Positions 35,847 to 46,281 are shown, numbered from the stretch's first letter. The stretch is DNA of 64,000 bases from JADLHS01 sp036274115 (GCA_036274115.1 DASUGI010000036.1:5027-69026), one strand, 5' to 3'. A program made the numbers and translations. The notes: generated by a model not told the origin, from the letters alone.

Positions 35847-38175
35847 CAAGAGAGATTGCTTTGCCTTTTCGAACCTTCGCTTCAACCACCTTGTCTCCGC
35901 AGCGGATTCTGCAAAGGTTCGCTCCATTAACATTCCGCAGCCCGGCCGATGCCAATTTGCCGTCCTTCCAACTCAAATCCACTTCGTAGCCGCCACGTGC
36001 CCGCAATCCCTTGACCGAACCGTTCGACCAGGACTTGGGCAGCGCCGGCAGCAACTCAATTTCGCCCGCGTGCGATTGCACCAGCATTTCACAAATGCCC
36101 GCGACGCCGCCAAAGTTTCCATCAATCTGAAATGGCGGGTGCGTATCGAAAAGATTCGGCAACGTGGACCTGGCAAGCAGCGCTTGAACGTTTTCACCCG
36201 CCTTGTCGCCCTCCGCCAACCGAGCCCAAAAGCTGATGATCCACGCACGACTCCAGCCAGTATGTCCACCACCCGCGGCCAGTCGCCCTTCGAGCGACTT
36301 ACGCGCTGCCGCCGCGAGTGCCGGCGTGCCCGTGCGCGTAATCTGCCGCCCGGGATGCAATGCGAACAGATGCGAAACGTGTCGATGCCCCGGCTCCGCT
36401 TCCTTAAACTCCTCGCTCCACTCCATCAATCGCCCATCGCTGCCGATTCGCGGTCCCAACAGATACGTTATTGCGTTCTCAGCCTGCGCCATTGTTGGTT
36501 CCGTCACGCCCAGCACGCGGGTCGCTTCCAGATAATTGTTCAGCGCATCCCAGACAATTTCCTGCTCCATCGCCGGTCCCATGCACAGCGAAGCCTTTTG
36601 TCCGTCCGCTGTGATGAAGGTATTTTCCGGCGAAGTTGCCGGTCCAGCCACGAGTTTGCCCGACTGCGGATCCGAGACCAACCAGTCCAGGCTGAACTCC
36701 GCCGAAGCGCGCAAAGTGGGCAAGACGCGACGCAGATAATTGGTGTCGCGCGAAAAAGCAAAATGTTCCCACAAGTGCTGAGATAACCATGCCCCCGCGG
36801 AAGGCGACAATCCCCAGGACGGTGATTCGCCCGGCGCGGTGAATCCCCAGGCGTTCGCCAGGGTGTGAACCGTCCAGCCCCGGGCGTTGTAGTGCGTTTT
36901 CGCCGTCTTGGTGCCCGGACCGGTGAGAAACGCAATGTAACGATCCAATGGTTCAAAACACTCCGGCAGATTCGCTGTCTCAGCCGGCCAATAAATCATC
37001 TGCAAGTTGATGTTCGCATGGTAATCGCTACTCCAGGGCGGTTGCATCGTGTCCGCCCACAGACCCTGCAAATGCATCGGCATGTCGCCCGGCCGCGAGG
37101 AACTGATCATCAGGTAACGGCCAAACTGAAAGTAGAGCGAAATCAGAGAAGGATCATTCGCGCCACTCTGGAGTGCTTTCAAGCGCTCATCCGTGGGCAG
37201 CTTCGCATTCTCGCTCGCCCCCAGGTCGAGCGACGTTCGATTGAACAGCTTCTGGTAATCCGCCACATGCGCAGCCCGCAACTTCTTGAACGACTTTTTC
37301 GCGGCGGCAGCCAATTGCTCTGCCGTTTTCTTCTCAGGATCGCCGTGTCGCCAATCCGGAAGCTGCATTCGATAATCTGTCGCCGCTGCCAAAAGCAACA
37401 GCACTTCGTTCGCGTTCTCAATGCGCAAACCGTTCTCATCAGCCGTAACCTTGCCGCCCCGGGGAAGGGCTTTCACCCGGGCGGCATATTTCATCCCGGC
37501 GTTCGTCACGCCATCCCACAATTGTCCGCGCATCAGCAGCTCATTGGCTCCAACCGCAGAAATTTCCGCCGCTTCAGCCCGGCTCAGGTTCAGGCGAAAG
37601 TTCAATGCCCCGCGCCGATTGGCACTCAAGCGCACGACCAGGACTTGATCCGGCGCACTGGAAAACAGTTGCCGCTCAAACTTCACGCCGTCCGCCTCGT
37701 AGGTTACTGATGCCGTTGCGGTCGTGAGATCTAACGCACGGCGATAGTTTGTCGCATTCGTGCCGTGCTCAAATTCCAGCCTCAAGTCGCCTAGAGACTG
37801 ATAACTGCCATACTTGATGCGCGCGCCGCGTCCTTGCCCTGAACCTGGTCCTTTACAAATCAGCTTTTGATTCGCCAGCTTCTGCGCCTCGGCATACTTC
37901 CCCGCAAACAGCAACTCGCGAATCTGCGGCAAGGCCCGAAGCGCTTCAGGATTGTCATCATCGCCCGGACCGCCCGACCACAGGGAATCTTCGTTCAATT
38001 GAAGGCGCTCCGAGTCGACGCCACCAAAGATCATCGCCCCAATCCGCCCGTTACCAATGGGCGTTGCCTCGTTCCAATTCTTCGCGGGCTGGCGATGCCA
38101 GATCGTCAACGGCTCATCTGCCCGCACGCTGAACACCGCAACCAAACCAATCACAAACCACATCAATCGCTTCAT
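35824..38175 (-). CDS. GH95 alpha-L-fucosidase/galactosidase
   Basis: 783 aa. Signal peptide about 1-19 (MKRLMWFVIGLVAVFSVRA). GH95 hallmarks: LTIWHRQPAKNWNEATPIGNG, LQLNEDSLWSGGPGDDDNPEA, QSLGDLRLEFEH, DMPMHLQGLWAD, SDYHANINLQMIYWPAE, and the C-terminal DTHPPFQIDGNFGGVAGICEM. The (alpha/alpha)6 enzyme hydrolyses alpha-1,2-L-fucosyl or alpha-L-galactosyl linkages by inversion. Fucose and L-galactose occur on RG-I/RG-II side chains and xyloglucan. Seven bp after the GH2 gene. Confidence 0.93.
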   Translation of the reverse strand: MKRLMWFVIGLVAVFSVRADEPLTIWHRQPAKNWNEATPIGNGRIGAMIFGGVDSERLQLNEDSLWSGGPGDDDNPEALRALPQIRELLFAGKYAEAQKLANQKLICKGPGSGQGRGARIKYGSYQSLGDLRLEFEHGTNATNYRRALDLTTATASVTYEADGVKFERQLFSSAPDQVLVVRLSANRRGALNFRLNLSRAEAAEISAVGANELLMRGQLWDGVTNAGMKYAARVKALPRGGKVTADENGLRIENANEVLLLLAAATDYRMQLPDWRHGDPEKKTAEQLAAAAKKSFKKLRAAHVADYQKLFNRTSLDLGASENAKLPTDERLKALQSGANDPSLISLYFQFGRYLMISSSRPGDMPMHLQGLWADTMQPPWSSDYHANINLQMIYWPAETANLPECFEPLDRYIAFLTGPGTKTAKTHYNARGWTVHTLANAWGFTAPGESPSWGLSPSAGAWLSQHLWEHFAFSRDTNYLRRVLPTLRASAEFSLDWLVSDPQSGKLVAGPATSPENTFITADGQKASLCMGPAMEQEIVWDALNNYLEATRVLGVTEPTMAQAENAITYLLGPRIGSDGRLMEWSEEFKEAEPGHRHVSHLFALHPGRQITRTGTPALAAAARKSLEGRLAAGGGHTGWSRAWIISFWARLAEGDKAGENVQALLARSTLPNLFDTHPPFQIDGNFGGVAGICEMLVQSHAGEIELLPALPKSWSNGSVKGLRARGGYEVDLSWKDGKLASAGLRNVNGANLCRIRCGDKVVEAKVRKGKAISLDANLKAK

Positions 38176-38182
38176 GCATTCC

Positions 38183-40570
38183 CTATTTGTCCGCTTTTAT
38201 TTCGATTTCAACCGTTGCCGCTTTTAATCCGGATGCGCTCGCCGAGACAACGAACCTTCCATTCCGTTCCGTCGCTCTTGTCGCCGCTTCACAACGTCCC
38301 TGATAGGCATGACGCTCGTTGGCCTGAAACGGCTCGATACTCATATTATCGGCATTGTCCACCGCCACAATTTGCCCCGGACCGGTGACCTGAAACGTCA
38401 CCAGGTGATTTGCACGCGGCACAACCACACCGTCGTCATCGGTAATGGTTGCCGTGACGAAAGCAACATCATCCCATGTTGGTGCAATCATCTTGCGATT
38501 TGTAGTCAAAATAATCTTTGTGGCCGGCCCAGCGGTCCGAAGTTCGTCCGTCGCGACTTGTTTGCCGGCGTCACGCGCGACGGCACGCAGCGTCCGCGCC
38601 TCAAACGCTACTTTCCACACCCGAGGCGAGGCATCTTTGTTGATCGGTTTTGCGCCTAATGATCTCCGGTTGAGGAATAGTTCCACTTCGTCGCAGTTGG
38701 AATAGACCTCGACGGTCTCATCATGCCGTTCAGTGTTACGCGGCGTCCAATCTGCAAACTGCACTTGAGTATGACGCTCCTCCCCACCCCAACCGGGGTC
38801 ATCCGGCAGCACATCGCTGGGCGCGACGCGCCGCACCATCTTCACCATCGGCTTATCACTCCACCAAATCTGTCGCTCGTACGCCATCGGTTTGATCTGA
38901 CCAGTGCGATCCAGCAAACCTCCGGCATAACCGATTCGAGGCCATGAACGCGACTCGCCGAGATAATCAACTCCGGCCCAAAGAAATTGTCCCGCGTGCT
39001 GCGGATTGTCGCGACACGCCAGCCAGGTTCGCCGATCGTGCCCCTGCTCCGTCCCGACAATCTTGCGACCGGGCTTCGCCCGCCACGCGTCGAGTAATTC
39101 CTGATCGCGATAGTTCGTGCCAATCACATCCAGCAAGTCCGCAAGACCATTGGTGTAATCGCCACTGGTGTTGGGTCGGAAGAGCGCCTGGGTTACGGGA
39201 CGAGTAGGATCATTTTCGTGACAAACTTCCACCAGGCCCTTCAGTATGCCTTTGGCCAGTTCCTGTTTTGGCGTATCCCGAATCTCATTGCCAACGCTCC
39301 ACAGGATTACGCTGGGATGATTCCGATCCCGCCGCACCATGTCGCGCAGATCCTTCTTCGACCACTCCTTGAAGAACAAGCTGTAATCGTAAGGATTCTT
39401 TCGAACCGTCCAACAATCAAACGCTTCGTTCATCACGAGAAATCCCATGCGATCGCATAAGTCAAGGAACTCGGGTGCTACCGGATTGTGCGCGGTGCGA
39501 ATGGCATTCACCCCCAGCTCCCGGAGATTGGTCAATCGCCGTTCCCATACGGCTAACGGCACCGCCGCACCAAATGCGCCGCCATCGTGATGCAGACAGA
39601 CGCCTTTCAGCTTCAGGTTTCTCTCGTTAAGCCAGAAGCCTGAATCTGATTTGAATTCAAACTGACGGATTCCAAATGCGATTCGCTCTTCATCAAGCGT
39701 TTCATTACCAGCCCGCACTCGAATCCAAATGTTGTGTAGATCCGGTTGCCGCACGCTCCATAATCGCGGCGCCCACGGAATGCTCACGTCTAAAGCAATG
39801 TTTCTTGCTTCGCCAGCGGAGAGGTTAACTTTTGCCGCTTCAGCGGCAGTCGCATACGCTCCGTCCGGCGCTGAGTCTGGTGGACCATAGACCGTCGCCA
39901 GCAAGCTGATTTCTTTAGCCGATGCGGAGCTGTTCCTGATCGTCGTCTCAACTCGCACGGTGGCCTGGTTGCTTCGAACCATCGGCGTGCTGATAAAGGT
40001 GGCATGCGGCTCAAGGTGCACCGGGTCGCCGACCTTCAACCGCACATGCCGATAGATGCCCGCGCCCGAATACCAGCGCGAGGCCGGCTGCGCCGAAGTG
40101 TCAGTGCGGACCGCGATCACGTTCGTTTCATTCGGACTAAACTTTACGTGCGGCGACAGGTCGTATCCGAAAGTCACGTAACCGTTCGGACGCTTACCAA
40201 GCGAAATTCCATTGATCCACACTTCGCTGTTCTGCATCACGCCGTCGAACTCAACATAAGCGCGTCTGCCTTGCCGTTCCCCGGGAAGCACGAATTGCTT
40301 CCGATACCAGCCGACTCCACTTGGCAACCATGCACCCGCACCACCGGTTTTATTCGTTCGGGCAAACGGACCTTCAATGCTCCAATCATGCGGAACGTCG
40401 AGCTTGCGCCATTGTGAATCGTCAAAAGCCACCTGTTCAGCGCCCTTTTCATCACCTTTCCAGAATCTCCAATCCGCATCGAAAGACTGCGTCTCGGATG
40501 CCGCCGCCACCGGCGCGCCCAACGCGCCAAGCCAAAGTCCAATCGCACAAGCTACGATGAAGAGCTTCAT
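38183..40570 (-). CDS. GH2 beta-galactosidase/glycosidase
   Basis: 795 aa. Signal peptide about 1-24. The sugar-binding jelly roll (FDADWRFWKGDEKGAEQVAFD ... GVGWYRKQFVLP) is followed by an Ig-like domain and a TIM barrel with GVCLHHDGGAFGAAV, NAIRTAHNP, acid/base Glu in WSVGNEIRDTP and nucleophile Glu in KIVGTEQGHD, then two C-terminal beta domains (PRNTERHDETVEVYSNCDEVELFLN). GH2 includes beta-galactosidase, glucuronidase and mannosidase; pectin context (galactan side chains) favours galactosidase, but the call is to family level only. It lies 3 bp after the CE12 gene. Confidence 0.9.
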   Translation of the reverse strand: MKLFIVACAIGLWLGALGAPVAAASETQSFDADWRFWKGDEKGAEQVAFDDSQWRKLDVPHDWSIEGPFARTNKTGGAGAWLPSGVGWYRKQFVLPGERQGRRAYVEFDGVMQNSEVWINGISLGKRPNGYVTFGYDLSPHVKFSPNETNVIAVRTDTSAQPASRWYSGAGIYRHVRLKVGDPVHLEPHATFISTPMVRSNQATVRVETTIRNSSASAKEISLLATVYGPPDSAPDGAYATAAEAAKVNLSAGEARNIALDVSIPWAPRLWSVRQPDLHNIWIRVRAGNETLDEERIAFGIRQFEFKSDSGFWLNERNLKLKGVCLHHDGGAFGAAVPLAVWERRLTNLRELGVNAIRTAHNPVAPEFLDLCDRMGFLVMNEAFDCWTVRKNPYDYSLFFKEWSKKDLRDMVRRDRNHPSVILWSVGNEIRDTPKQELAKGILKGLVEVCHENDPTRPVTQALFRPNTSGDYTNGLADLLDVIGTNYRDQELLDAWRAKPGRKIVGTEQGHDRRTWLACRDNPQHAGQFLWAGVDYLGESRSWPRIGYAGGLLDRTGQIKPMAYERQIWWSDKPMVKMVRRVAPSDVLPDDPGWGGEERHTQVQFADWTPRNTERHDETVEVYSNCDEVELFLNRRSLGAKPINKDASPRVWKVAFEARTLRAVARDAGKQVATDELRTAGPATKIILTTNRKMIAPTWDDVAFVTATITDDDGVVVPRANHLVTFQVTGPGQIVAVDNADNMSIEPFQANERHAYQGRCEAATRATERNGRFVVSASASGLKAATVEIEIKADK

Positions 40571-40573
40571 AGG

Positions 40574-41797
40574 TTAATTGCCATCCGGCTTGCCGCGGTC
40601 CTCCAACGGGCTGGCGGGTATCGCGAATTGGTCGGGAGCATCGGGCTGGGCCGGATCAAACCGTGCAACGTCCGCGGCAAGAAACTTCGCGAGGGAAGGC
40701 ACATCGGAGCGAATACCTTCAACTACGCAACGCGCCAACTCGTAGCTGCCATAGTTGTTGTGGTGCGTGCCGTCTTGAAAGGCTTTTTCAAGGTTTGCAC
40801 CCCATGCCCGGTAAAGCACCTTGCTCGTTGCGTGCAAATCGATCAGCGCGACACCGTCCTCACGCGCCACGTCGCGCACCGTTTGCGGATAACCCTCAAG
40901 CGTATCGTGTTCGACGCCAGCCTTCCGCTCCATCGAAGTAATCAGCATCGGCGTCGCGCCGAGTTCGCGGGTTCGCGCCACTATCTTTTTCAAATTGGAT
41001 TTGTAAACGGCCAACGCATTGGTGGCTTTATCCTTCATGTCGTTGTGTCCAAACTGGACGAACAACCAGTCGTTCGACTTCATCAGGCTAAAGATTTTGT
41101 CGAAGCGTCTTGCGCCGAGTGAACTCCTGATGGACTCGCCGGACTGCGCATAATTCGCGACCGCCACGCCCGCCCCAAAGAACCGCGGCAGCATTTGTCC
41201 CCAACTGTTCCAAGGCTCGCGCGGCTGGTCGCAAACGGTGGAGTCCCCAGTTAGAAAAATGGTTGGCACCTCTACGCGCTTGATCTGTAACGCTCGCAGG
41301 CTTGGCCGCATGCCATTGAATTCGAGCGTAAGTTTCTCATCCCAATTCACCATCTCCGATTCCTTCTCACGCGTCTTGAGCCGCACGTTGCCACCTCTCG
41401 CAATCGCCGGTGTTCGGACGTTAACAACAAAGCTTTGGGCGACCGAACCACCTTTGGGCACAGTGACCTGCTCGACCATCAGCCGTCGCAGTTCCGCCTT
41501 CACCGTGTTCGTGGAAGCGACTGCGTCATCGCCAAAGACGGCGGTCACGAGATAATTGCCTTCAGGAACTTTTGCCGAAAGGAGAAATGGCTGGTCGCTC
41601 GTGATGGAATTGCTGCCTTCTCGCGCGACCGATCCGGCTTCCAAGCCAAACCCAGTCTTTGAGTCCGAGAACGGAGCGACGGACGGAATGCGATTGGCAA
41701 ATACAATCTCGATCTCGTCCGCCGCATTCGCACTGGCAACGAGCGCCAGTCCCAGACCAAGTAATTGCCAGGTGCGCAAGAGGCTGTGTCGACTCAT
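40574..41797 (-). CDS. Rhamnogalacturonan acetylesterase CE12
   Basis: 407 aa. Signal peptide about 1-26 (LLGLGLALVASANA). Residues 28-170 form a beta-sandwich of the type often preceding CE12 (ANRIPSVAPFSDSKTGFG). SGNH domain: nucleophile Ser186 in FLTGDSTVCDQ, YAQSGESIRS, block III VQFGHNDMKD (His251-Asp253) and block V QDGTHHNNYGSYELA. It removes O-acetyl groups from the galacturonate of RG-I, clearing the way for PL11 and GH106. It overlaps the PL11 gene by 4 nt, so translation is coupled. Confidence 0.93.
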   Translation of the reverse strand: MSRHSLLRTWQLLGLGLALVASANAADEIEIVFANRIPSVAPFSDSKTGFGLEAGSVAREGSNSITSDQPFLLSAKVPEGNYLVTAVFGDDAVASTNTVKAELRRLMVEQVTVPKGGSVAQSFVVNVRTPAIARGGNVRLKTREKESEMVNWDEKLTLEFNGMRPSLRALQIKRVEVPTIFLTGDSTVCDQPREPWNSWGQMLPRFFGAGVAVANYAQSGESIRSSLGARRFDKIFSLMKSNDWLFVQFGHNDMKDKATNALAVYKSNLKKIVARTRELGATPMLITSMERKAGVEHDTLEGYPQTVRDVAREDGVALIDLHATSKVLYRAWGANLEKAFQDGTHHNNYGSYELARCVVEGIRSDVPSLAKFLAADVARFDPAQPDAPDQFAIPASPLEDRGKPDGN

Positions 41798-43563
41798 GGC
41801 GCGGAAGACTGATTTTCAGCCGTAAGGGGCACGGTCAGTTGCGGCGGATAAAGATACCCCATCGACACGAGTGCAACGTCGTTACGGTAAATCGGGTCTT
41901 GCATCAGCCACGGGTGCCGGCGCGTGGAAGGAATTGACGTAGAATAAACCCTCAATTCGCCGGGAACGCTCGTGATAATCTCCTCACGCCAGTCTCCGAG
42001 AATGTCGGCAATGGCAATCACTCGGCCTTCAATTTTGCCCAGCTTTCCACCCTTGTATTTCAGAATGTCACCGTCACGCGTCAAATACGGCTTCAGATAG
42101 CTATCGTCCCAGTAAATCGGATTGGGGGCGAGTGATCCGAGGTCCTCACGCGAAAGAAGCTTCCCGTCTTGCGCACTGTAAAGCCACCGGTCCGGCAAAA
42201 ACTTTTCACCACCGTAAAACTCCATTCCCGGATTCGTTGGATCAATGTCCGCCAACAAGCCCTGACTGTGGATGTGCGTGATCATGTGGTCGCAGCCCCA
42301 AATGATTTTGCCGGTCTTCGCATCCACAACGCAAAACCCGTTCTTTTCCTGCGCGGTCTCGAATCCATACGCAATCTCCAACCCTGGCCGCGAAGGAATC
42401 ACATCCGTCACATAACAAGCATCCGGATGACCCATCTTTAGATTCCAAAGCGTCTTGCCGTTGTCGTCGATCACCGCGGCACCGAGAATGATTTCTTCGC
42501 GTCCGTCGCCGTCGACATCCGCGGCGTGCATGCCGTGCATCCCCTGCCCTCGCACCGGTGGAGATTCCTTGTCGCCATTCCAACTCCACACCTTCTCCAG
42601 CTTTCCATCCACCAGATTGTAAGCGTCCACGAGCATCGTGGTGTAAGTACCGCGCAACGCGAGTACGCTCGTGCGTTTGCCATCGAGTTTGGCCAGGCCA
42701 ATCAAGTGCCGCGACGCACGATTGCCCTTGTTGTCGCCCCAATCTTCAATCCTGCCGCGCGGCGGCCAATCGGCCCTGGCAATCTCCTGTCCAGTCTCGC
42801 CGCTCCAGACCGAGAGATATTCCGGCCCGTCCAGAATGCGACCAGCCGCATTGCGATAAACCGGCTCCATCGGGGCGGTCTTGAGGGCAACCTCCGATTG
42901 TCCATCCCCATCAAAGTCCGCCACAATCATCGGCGACCACCACACGCCTTGCTCGATGTTCCACCCAAGATCATTCTGCCAAAGAAACTTTCCGTCGTGC
43001 CGATACGCCTCCACTTTGAAGGTGTTGGTGCTTAGTTGCCAAACGCCCGGATCACTCGTTTGCTGCGGTTGTTTGATGACGAAATCCAGTTTTCCGTCTC
43101 CGTCGACATCCGCGATGCCCACTTTGCTGAACGGATAGTTACCCCGCAGTTTCAACGAAACGTACGATTGCGGACGAGTGTTGGCGGGTAGTGACACGCT
43201 ATCCACCCATTCCATCGAGTTACGCTTGTGCACGACTGCCAACTGCCAGTAATTGCTTTTAGCCAGCGTTGCGGTTTTATCGACAAAGTCGGTTGAGTTG
43301 CGAATGGGAGCATCATTCAACTTGATCCGTGCGCCGTCGGTGGAGCGATAAATCTCGAACTCTTGATTCGGATTCTCTCCGCCGTACAAGCGCCATCCGA
43401 GATACACTTCGCGGTCCGACTTTGCCAGGGCGACCATTCCGCGAGTGTTGCCGGCGGCGCGATGGCCAACGAGAACCTGAGCCCCGCACGTAACCGTAAC
43501 CAACAGCGCCAGCAGGGGCGATACGGTCACCATCGGAATCCGAGTAGGGCCTGGAGTCTTCAT
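41794..43563 (-). CDS. Rhamnogalacturonan lyase PL11
   Basis: 589 aa. Signal peptide about 10-29. PL11 eight-bladed propeller: GMVALAKSDREVYLGWRLYG, PFSKVGIADVDGDGKLDFVIKQ, SPMIVADFDGDGQSEVALKT, GMHGMHAADVDGDGREEIILG, GDWREEIITSVPGELRVYS, and the terminal RHPWLMQDPIYRNDVALVSM. The DxDGDG loops bind Ca2+. It cleaves the rhamnose-galacturonate backbone of RG-I by beta-elimination (YesW/YesX type; endo or exo cannot be told). Central gene of the operon between CE12-GH27 and CE12. Confidence 0.95.
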   Translation of the reverse strand: MKTPGPTRIPMVTVSPLLALLVTVTCGAQVLVGHRAAGNTRGMVALAKSDREVYLGWRLYGGENPNQEFEIYRSTDGARIKLNDAPIRNSTDFVDKTATLAKSNYWQLAVVHKRNSMEWVDSVSLPANTRPQSYVSLKLRGNYPFSKVGIADVDGDGKLDFVIKQPQQTSDPGVWQLSTNTFKVEAYRHDGKFLWQNDLGWNIEQGVWWSPMIVADFDGDGQSEVALKTAPMEPVYRNAAGRILDGPEYLSVWSGETGQEIARADWPPRGRIEDWGDNKGNRASRHLIGLAKLDGKRTSVLALRGTYTTMLVDAYNLVDGKLEKVWSWNGDKESPPVRGQGMHGMHAADVDGDGREEIILGAAVIDDNGKTLWNLKMGHPDACYVTDVIPSRPGLEIAYGFETAQEKNGFCVVDAKTGKIIWGCDHMITHIHSQGLLADIDPTNPGMEFYGGEKFLPDRWLYSAQDGKLLSREDLGSLAPNPIYWDDSYLKPYLTRDGDILKYKGGKLGKIEGRVIAIADILGDWREEIITSVPGELRVYSTSIPSTRRHPWLMQDPIYRNDVALVSMGYLYPPQLTVPLTAENQSSAP

Positions 43564-43585
43564 ATGATTTCGCTGTGAGCGACGG

Positions 43586-46183
43586 TTACTTGCCTGTCTG
43601 CAACTCTGAGAGACGATAAAGCCCCGCGCCGTGCGCGGGAATTACCGGCGCAAATTCGCCAGTGAACTCGCCCAGATCCGAGTGTCTCCAGAGATCGCGA
43701 ACGCGCACTTTTTCCCGGAAGCCAACATCGGCCAACGTCAGCGGCACTGGTTGCGCCTTGATGTCCGGCATCGGGTCGTTCGTGAAGACCATAAACTTCA
43801 CGGTCGCGCCGCGACTGTGTGCCACCGCGGCGTCATCCAACGCACCTGTCGCTTGAAATCGCGTTGCCTCTGAAGGCAGATCATATTCGATGATGGACAG
43901 TGAGTGCGCACCAATGGCATCAGTGAATTTCTTTCCCGCCACGCTGATCGGTTTCCCCCCAGCACTCTCGCCCGCCTTCAATCCACCCCAACCGGTGCTG
44001 GCCTGAACCCACTTCAAATCCGTTAGCTTCTTTTCAGTGCCGCCAACCGTGAGTCGTGGTTCAAGCCAATCCGCGTGGTCGCCAAAGCCATCACCGTCAC
44101 CATCCGTAATGACGAGAAAGAGCTTTTGCGCACCCGTAACGTCCACGTCCACTTTCACACTCTGCCCGGGAGTCGCGCGCGTCACCAATGGACTCGTAAA
44201 CAGCGCCTTCTCTCCGGCCGGTTTGGGGGCGGCAGGCGCATTGAACAGCGCCACGTATTTGTCCTTCGAGCCTGCCACGTCGCCGATCCAGGCAACCAGG
44301 CCGTCCCGGTGATACAACTCGCGATTGCCGGTACTGTTCTGATTAACGGCCAACACTTCATCATTGGTCAGCAATGACAATGTGAAGTCGTCCAGCTTCG
44401 TCATATCTGCGCCCAACATCAGCGGCGAACGAGCGATGCTCCACAACGTCATCAACGTGCATTGCTCGTCGGGAGTGAAGCGTGTCTTGCGACGGCCCAA
44501 ATCCAGCACGCCCAAGGGCAACATGTCCGCATCGGGCCAGTGTCCCGGTCCGCGGGAAAAGTTCCACTTTCGCAAACGTTCGAACTGTTCGTGCAGCGCC
44601 GGCCAGTTGTCCCAAAAGTCATCACTGATGCGCCACAGGTTCGCATGTTGCATCACATGTTCCGCAGCGGTCAGTGCCGTTTCACCCGGCGACAAGCTCA
44701 GCACCATCGGACGCCCCGTGCGGTCAATCGCTTTGCGAATGGCTTCAACTTCCTTCTCGTTTGCATGATACGGGCGGCTCAAATCATCCACCTTCACGTA
44801 ATCCACACCCCACGATGCAATGAGTTGAAAGACGGAATCATAGTATTCCTGAGCGCCTGGCTTCGTCATGTCCACTCCATACATATCGGGATTCCAGTCG
44901 CAGATGCTATTGGTGTTCGCGATGTCGCGGGCGCGAAAGCTGGTGCCTTTAACAGCAGTGTTCTGGCGCACCGCCTGGCGCGGGATGCCACGCATCAAGT
45001 GAATGCCGAACTTCAATCCCTTACTGTGAACGTAATCAGCCAGGGACTTGAATCCCACCCCGTTAACTGCCGAAGGAAACCGGTTTGTCGCCGGCCACAG
45101 TCGCCCGAACTCATCCATGGTCAATTCCGCGTTCCGCCGGTAATTGAAGCTGTTTGCTTTCGGCTCGTACCATTGGATATCCACGACGATGTACTCCCAG
45201 CCGTACGCCTTGAGTTTCTCCGCCATAACATCCGCTTGGGCCTTCGTCTGCGCCTCAGTCACCGTTGTGGCAAAGCAATCCCAACTGTTCCAGCCCATCG
45301 GTGGCTTCGCAGCCCAGGTCAGAAAATCACTTCGAGCCGGCGACTGGTCCGGGGGGAGCAAATAGCCAGCAAGCGAAGAATCCTTAAGGCCGCGAATGCC
45401 ATCGGCGACTGCCGCGGCGTTCAACTTCGCGCCGGCCAGCGTCGTGTGCGTGTGGTCCGACGGCTTGAAGAACATTTGGCGAACCGAGGGTTCGCCGATT
45501 TGCTCGTAGCGCACGGCGACCAACTCGTTCAAGTCAATGAACAGTGCGCCGCCCTGCTCCGCTGCTTCACGAGCGAATTTCCCGTAGCCGCTCGACTCGC
45601 GCCCCACCTTGCCATCCTTCCAGATATTCCGAGGGATTTGGGAAACCACAATCGGTGTCGCGCCCTTCGCTTTCGCGCCCGAAATGTATTGCCGCAAGTA
45701 CCAGCCGTAGGTGTGCACCACCTCTACCTTGCCCGCGTTGTTGGTGATGGTTTGGGTTTCCTCGCCATTTCCTTTGAGCGAACCGCGCCCCCGATTTCCG
45801 GTCAGCCCGCCGCCGTCGTTGTGACCGAACTGCATCATGACAAAGTCGCCCGGCTGTAGCCGCTTCATCACTTCGTCCCAACGACCTTCTGTGAGAAACG
45901 TCCGACTGCTACGCCCGCCGATGGCGCGGTTCTCAACGCGGATTCTTCCCAGGTCAAAATGCTGTCCAATCAGGCTGCCCCAACCCCACATCGAGTCGGC
46001 GCCCTTCCCGCTGCCGTTGCGCACGGTGGAATCACCGATCAGGTAGAGCGTGGGGCCTGAGTTCGTAGTTTCGGCTTGACCAACAGGGGCCGTGACAAGT
46101 GCAACAGCGAAAAGGAGAACGAATGTTTTTCGACGAGAAGGAAGTGAAATCGGCAACCTGACCGGCCTGTTGGTTATAGCCAT
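43586..46183 (-). CDS. CE12-GH27-NPCBM fusion (acetylesterase + alpha-galactosidase)
   Basis: 865 aa. Signal peptide about 17-37. CE12-type SGNH domain 43-265: GDST with Ser52, RAIGGRSSRTF, MQFGHNDGG at 118-126, DHTHT at 244-248. GH27 domain from ~292: AAKPPMGWNSWDCF, nucleophile Asp467 in DYVKVDDLS, acid/base near Asp523 in WRISDDFWDNW, IARSPLMLGADM, VLAVNQNS. It ends with an NPCBM-like module (ADWLEPRLTVGG ... VQASTGWGGLKAG ... GAHSLSIIEYDLP). De-acetylation and alpha-galactose removal would be linked in one secreted protein. Beta-L-arabinopyranosidase is a GH27 alternative. It is 22 bp before PL11. Confidence 0.92.
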   Translation of the reverse strand: MAITNRPVRLPISLPSRRKTFVLLFAVALVTAPVGQAETTNSGPTLYLIGDSTVRNGSGKGADSMWGWGSLIGQHFDLGRIRVENRAIGGRSSRTFLTEGRWDEVMKRLQPGDFVMMQFGHNDGGGLTGNRGRGSLKGNGEETQTITNNAGKVEVVHTYGWYLRQYISGAKAKGATPIVVSQIPRNIWKDGKVGRESSGYGKFAREAAEQGGALFIDLNELVAVRYEQIGEPSVRQMFFKPSDHTHTTLAGAKLNAAAVADGIRGLKDSSLAGYLLPPDQSPARSDFLTWAAKPPMGWNSWDCFATTVTEAQTKAQADVMAEKLKAYGWEYIVVDIQWYEPKANSFNYRRNAELTMDEFGRLWPATNRFPSAVNGVGFKSLADYVHSKGLKFGIHLMRGIPRQAVRQNTAVKGTSFRARDIANTNSICDWNPDMYGVDMTKPGAQEYYDSVFQLIASWGVDYVKVDDLSRPYHANEKEVEAIRKAIDRTGRPMVLSLSPGETALTAAEHVMQHANLWRISDDFWDNWPALHEQFERLRKWNFSRGPGHWPDADMLPLGVLDLGRRKTRFTPDEQCTLMTLWSIARSPLMLGADMTKLDDFTLSLLTNDEVLAVNQNSTGNRELYHRDGLVAWIGDVAGSKDKYVALFNAPAAPKPAGEKALFTSPLVTRATPGQSVKVDVDVTGAQKLFLVITDGDGDGFGDHADWLEPRLTVGGTEKKLTDLKWVQASTGWGGLKAGESAGGKPISVAGKKFTDAIGAHSLSIIEYDLPSEATRFQATGALDDAAVAHSRGATVKFMVFTNDPMPDIKAQPVPLTLADVGFREKVRVRDLWRHSDLGEFTGEFAPVIPAHGAGLYRLSELQTGK

Positions 46184-46281
46184 GGTATGCAGTTAATGAC
46201 GGTTGATGCCCTCATGTTCATCACTGAATCTCCGCCTGACAACCAAAACCCGCTTCCGCTTCCGGGCGACCGCACGTGCGC

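Noticed and set aside
44462..45859. 465-codon plus-strand frame across the CE12-GH27 gene
   Set aside because: It lies wholly inside a well-supported minus-strand gene and shows no motif.
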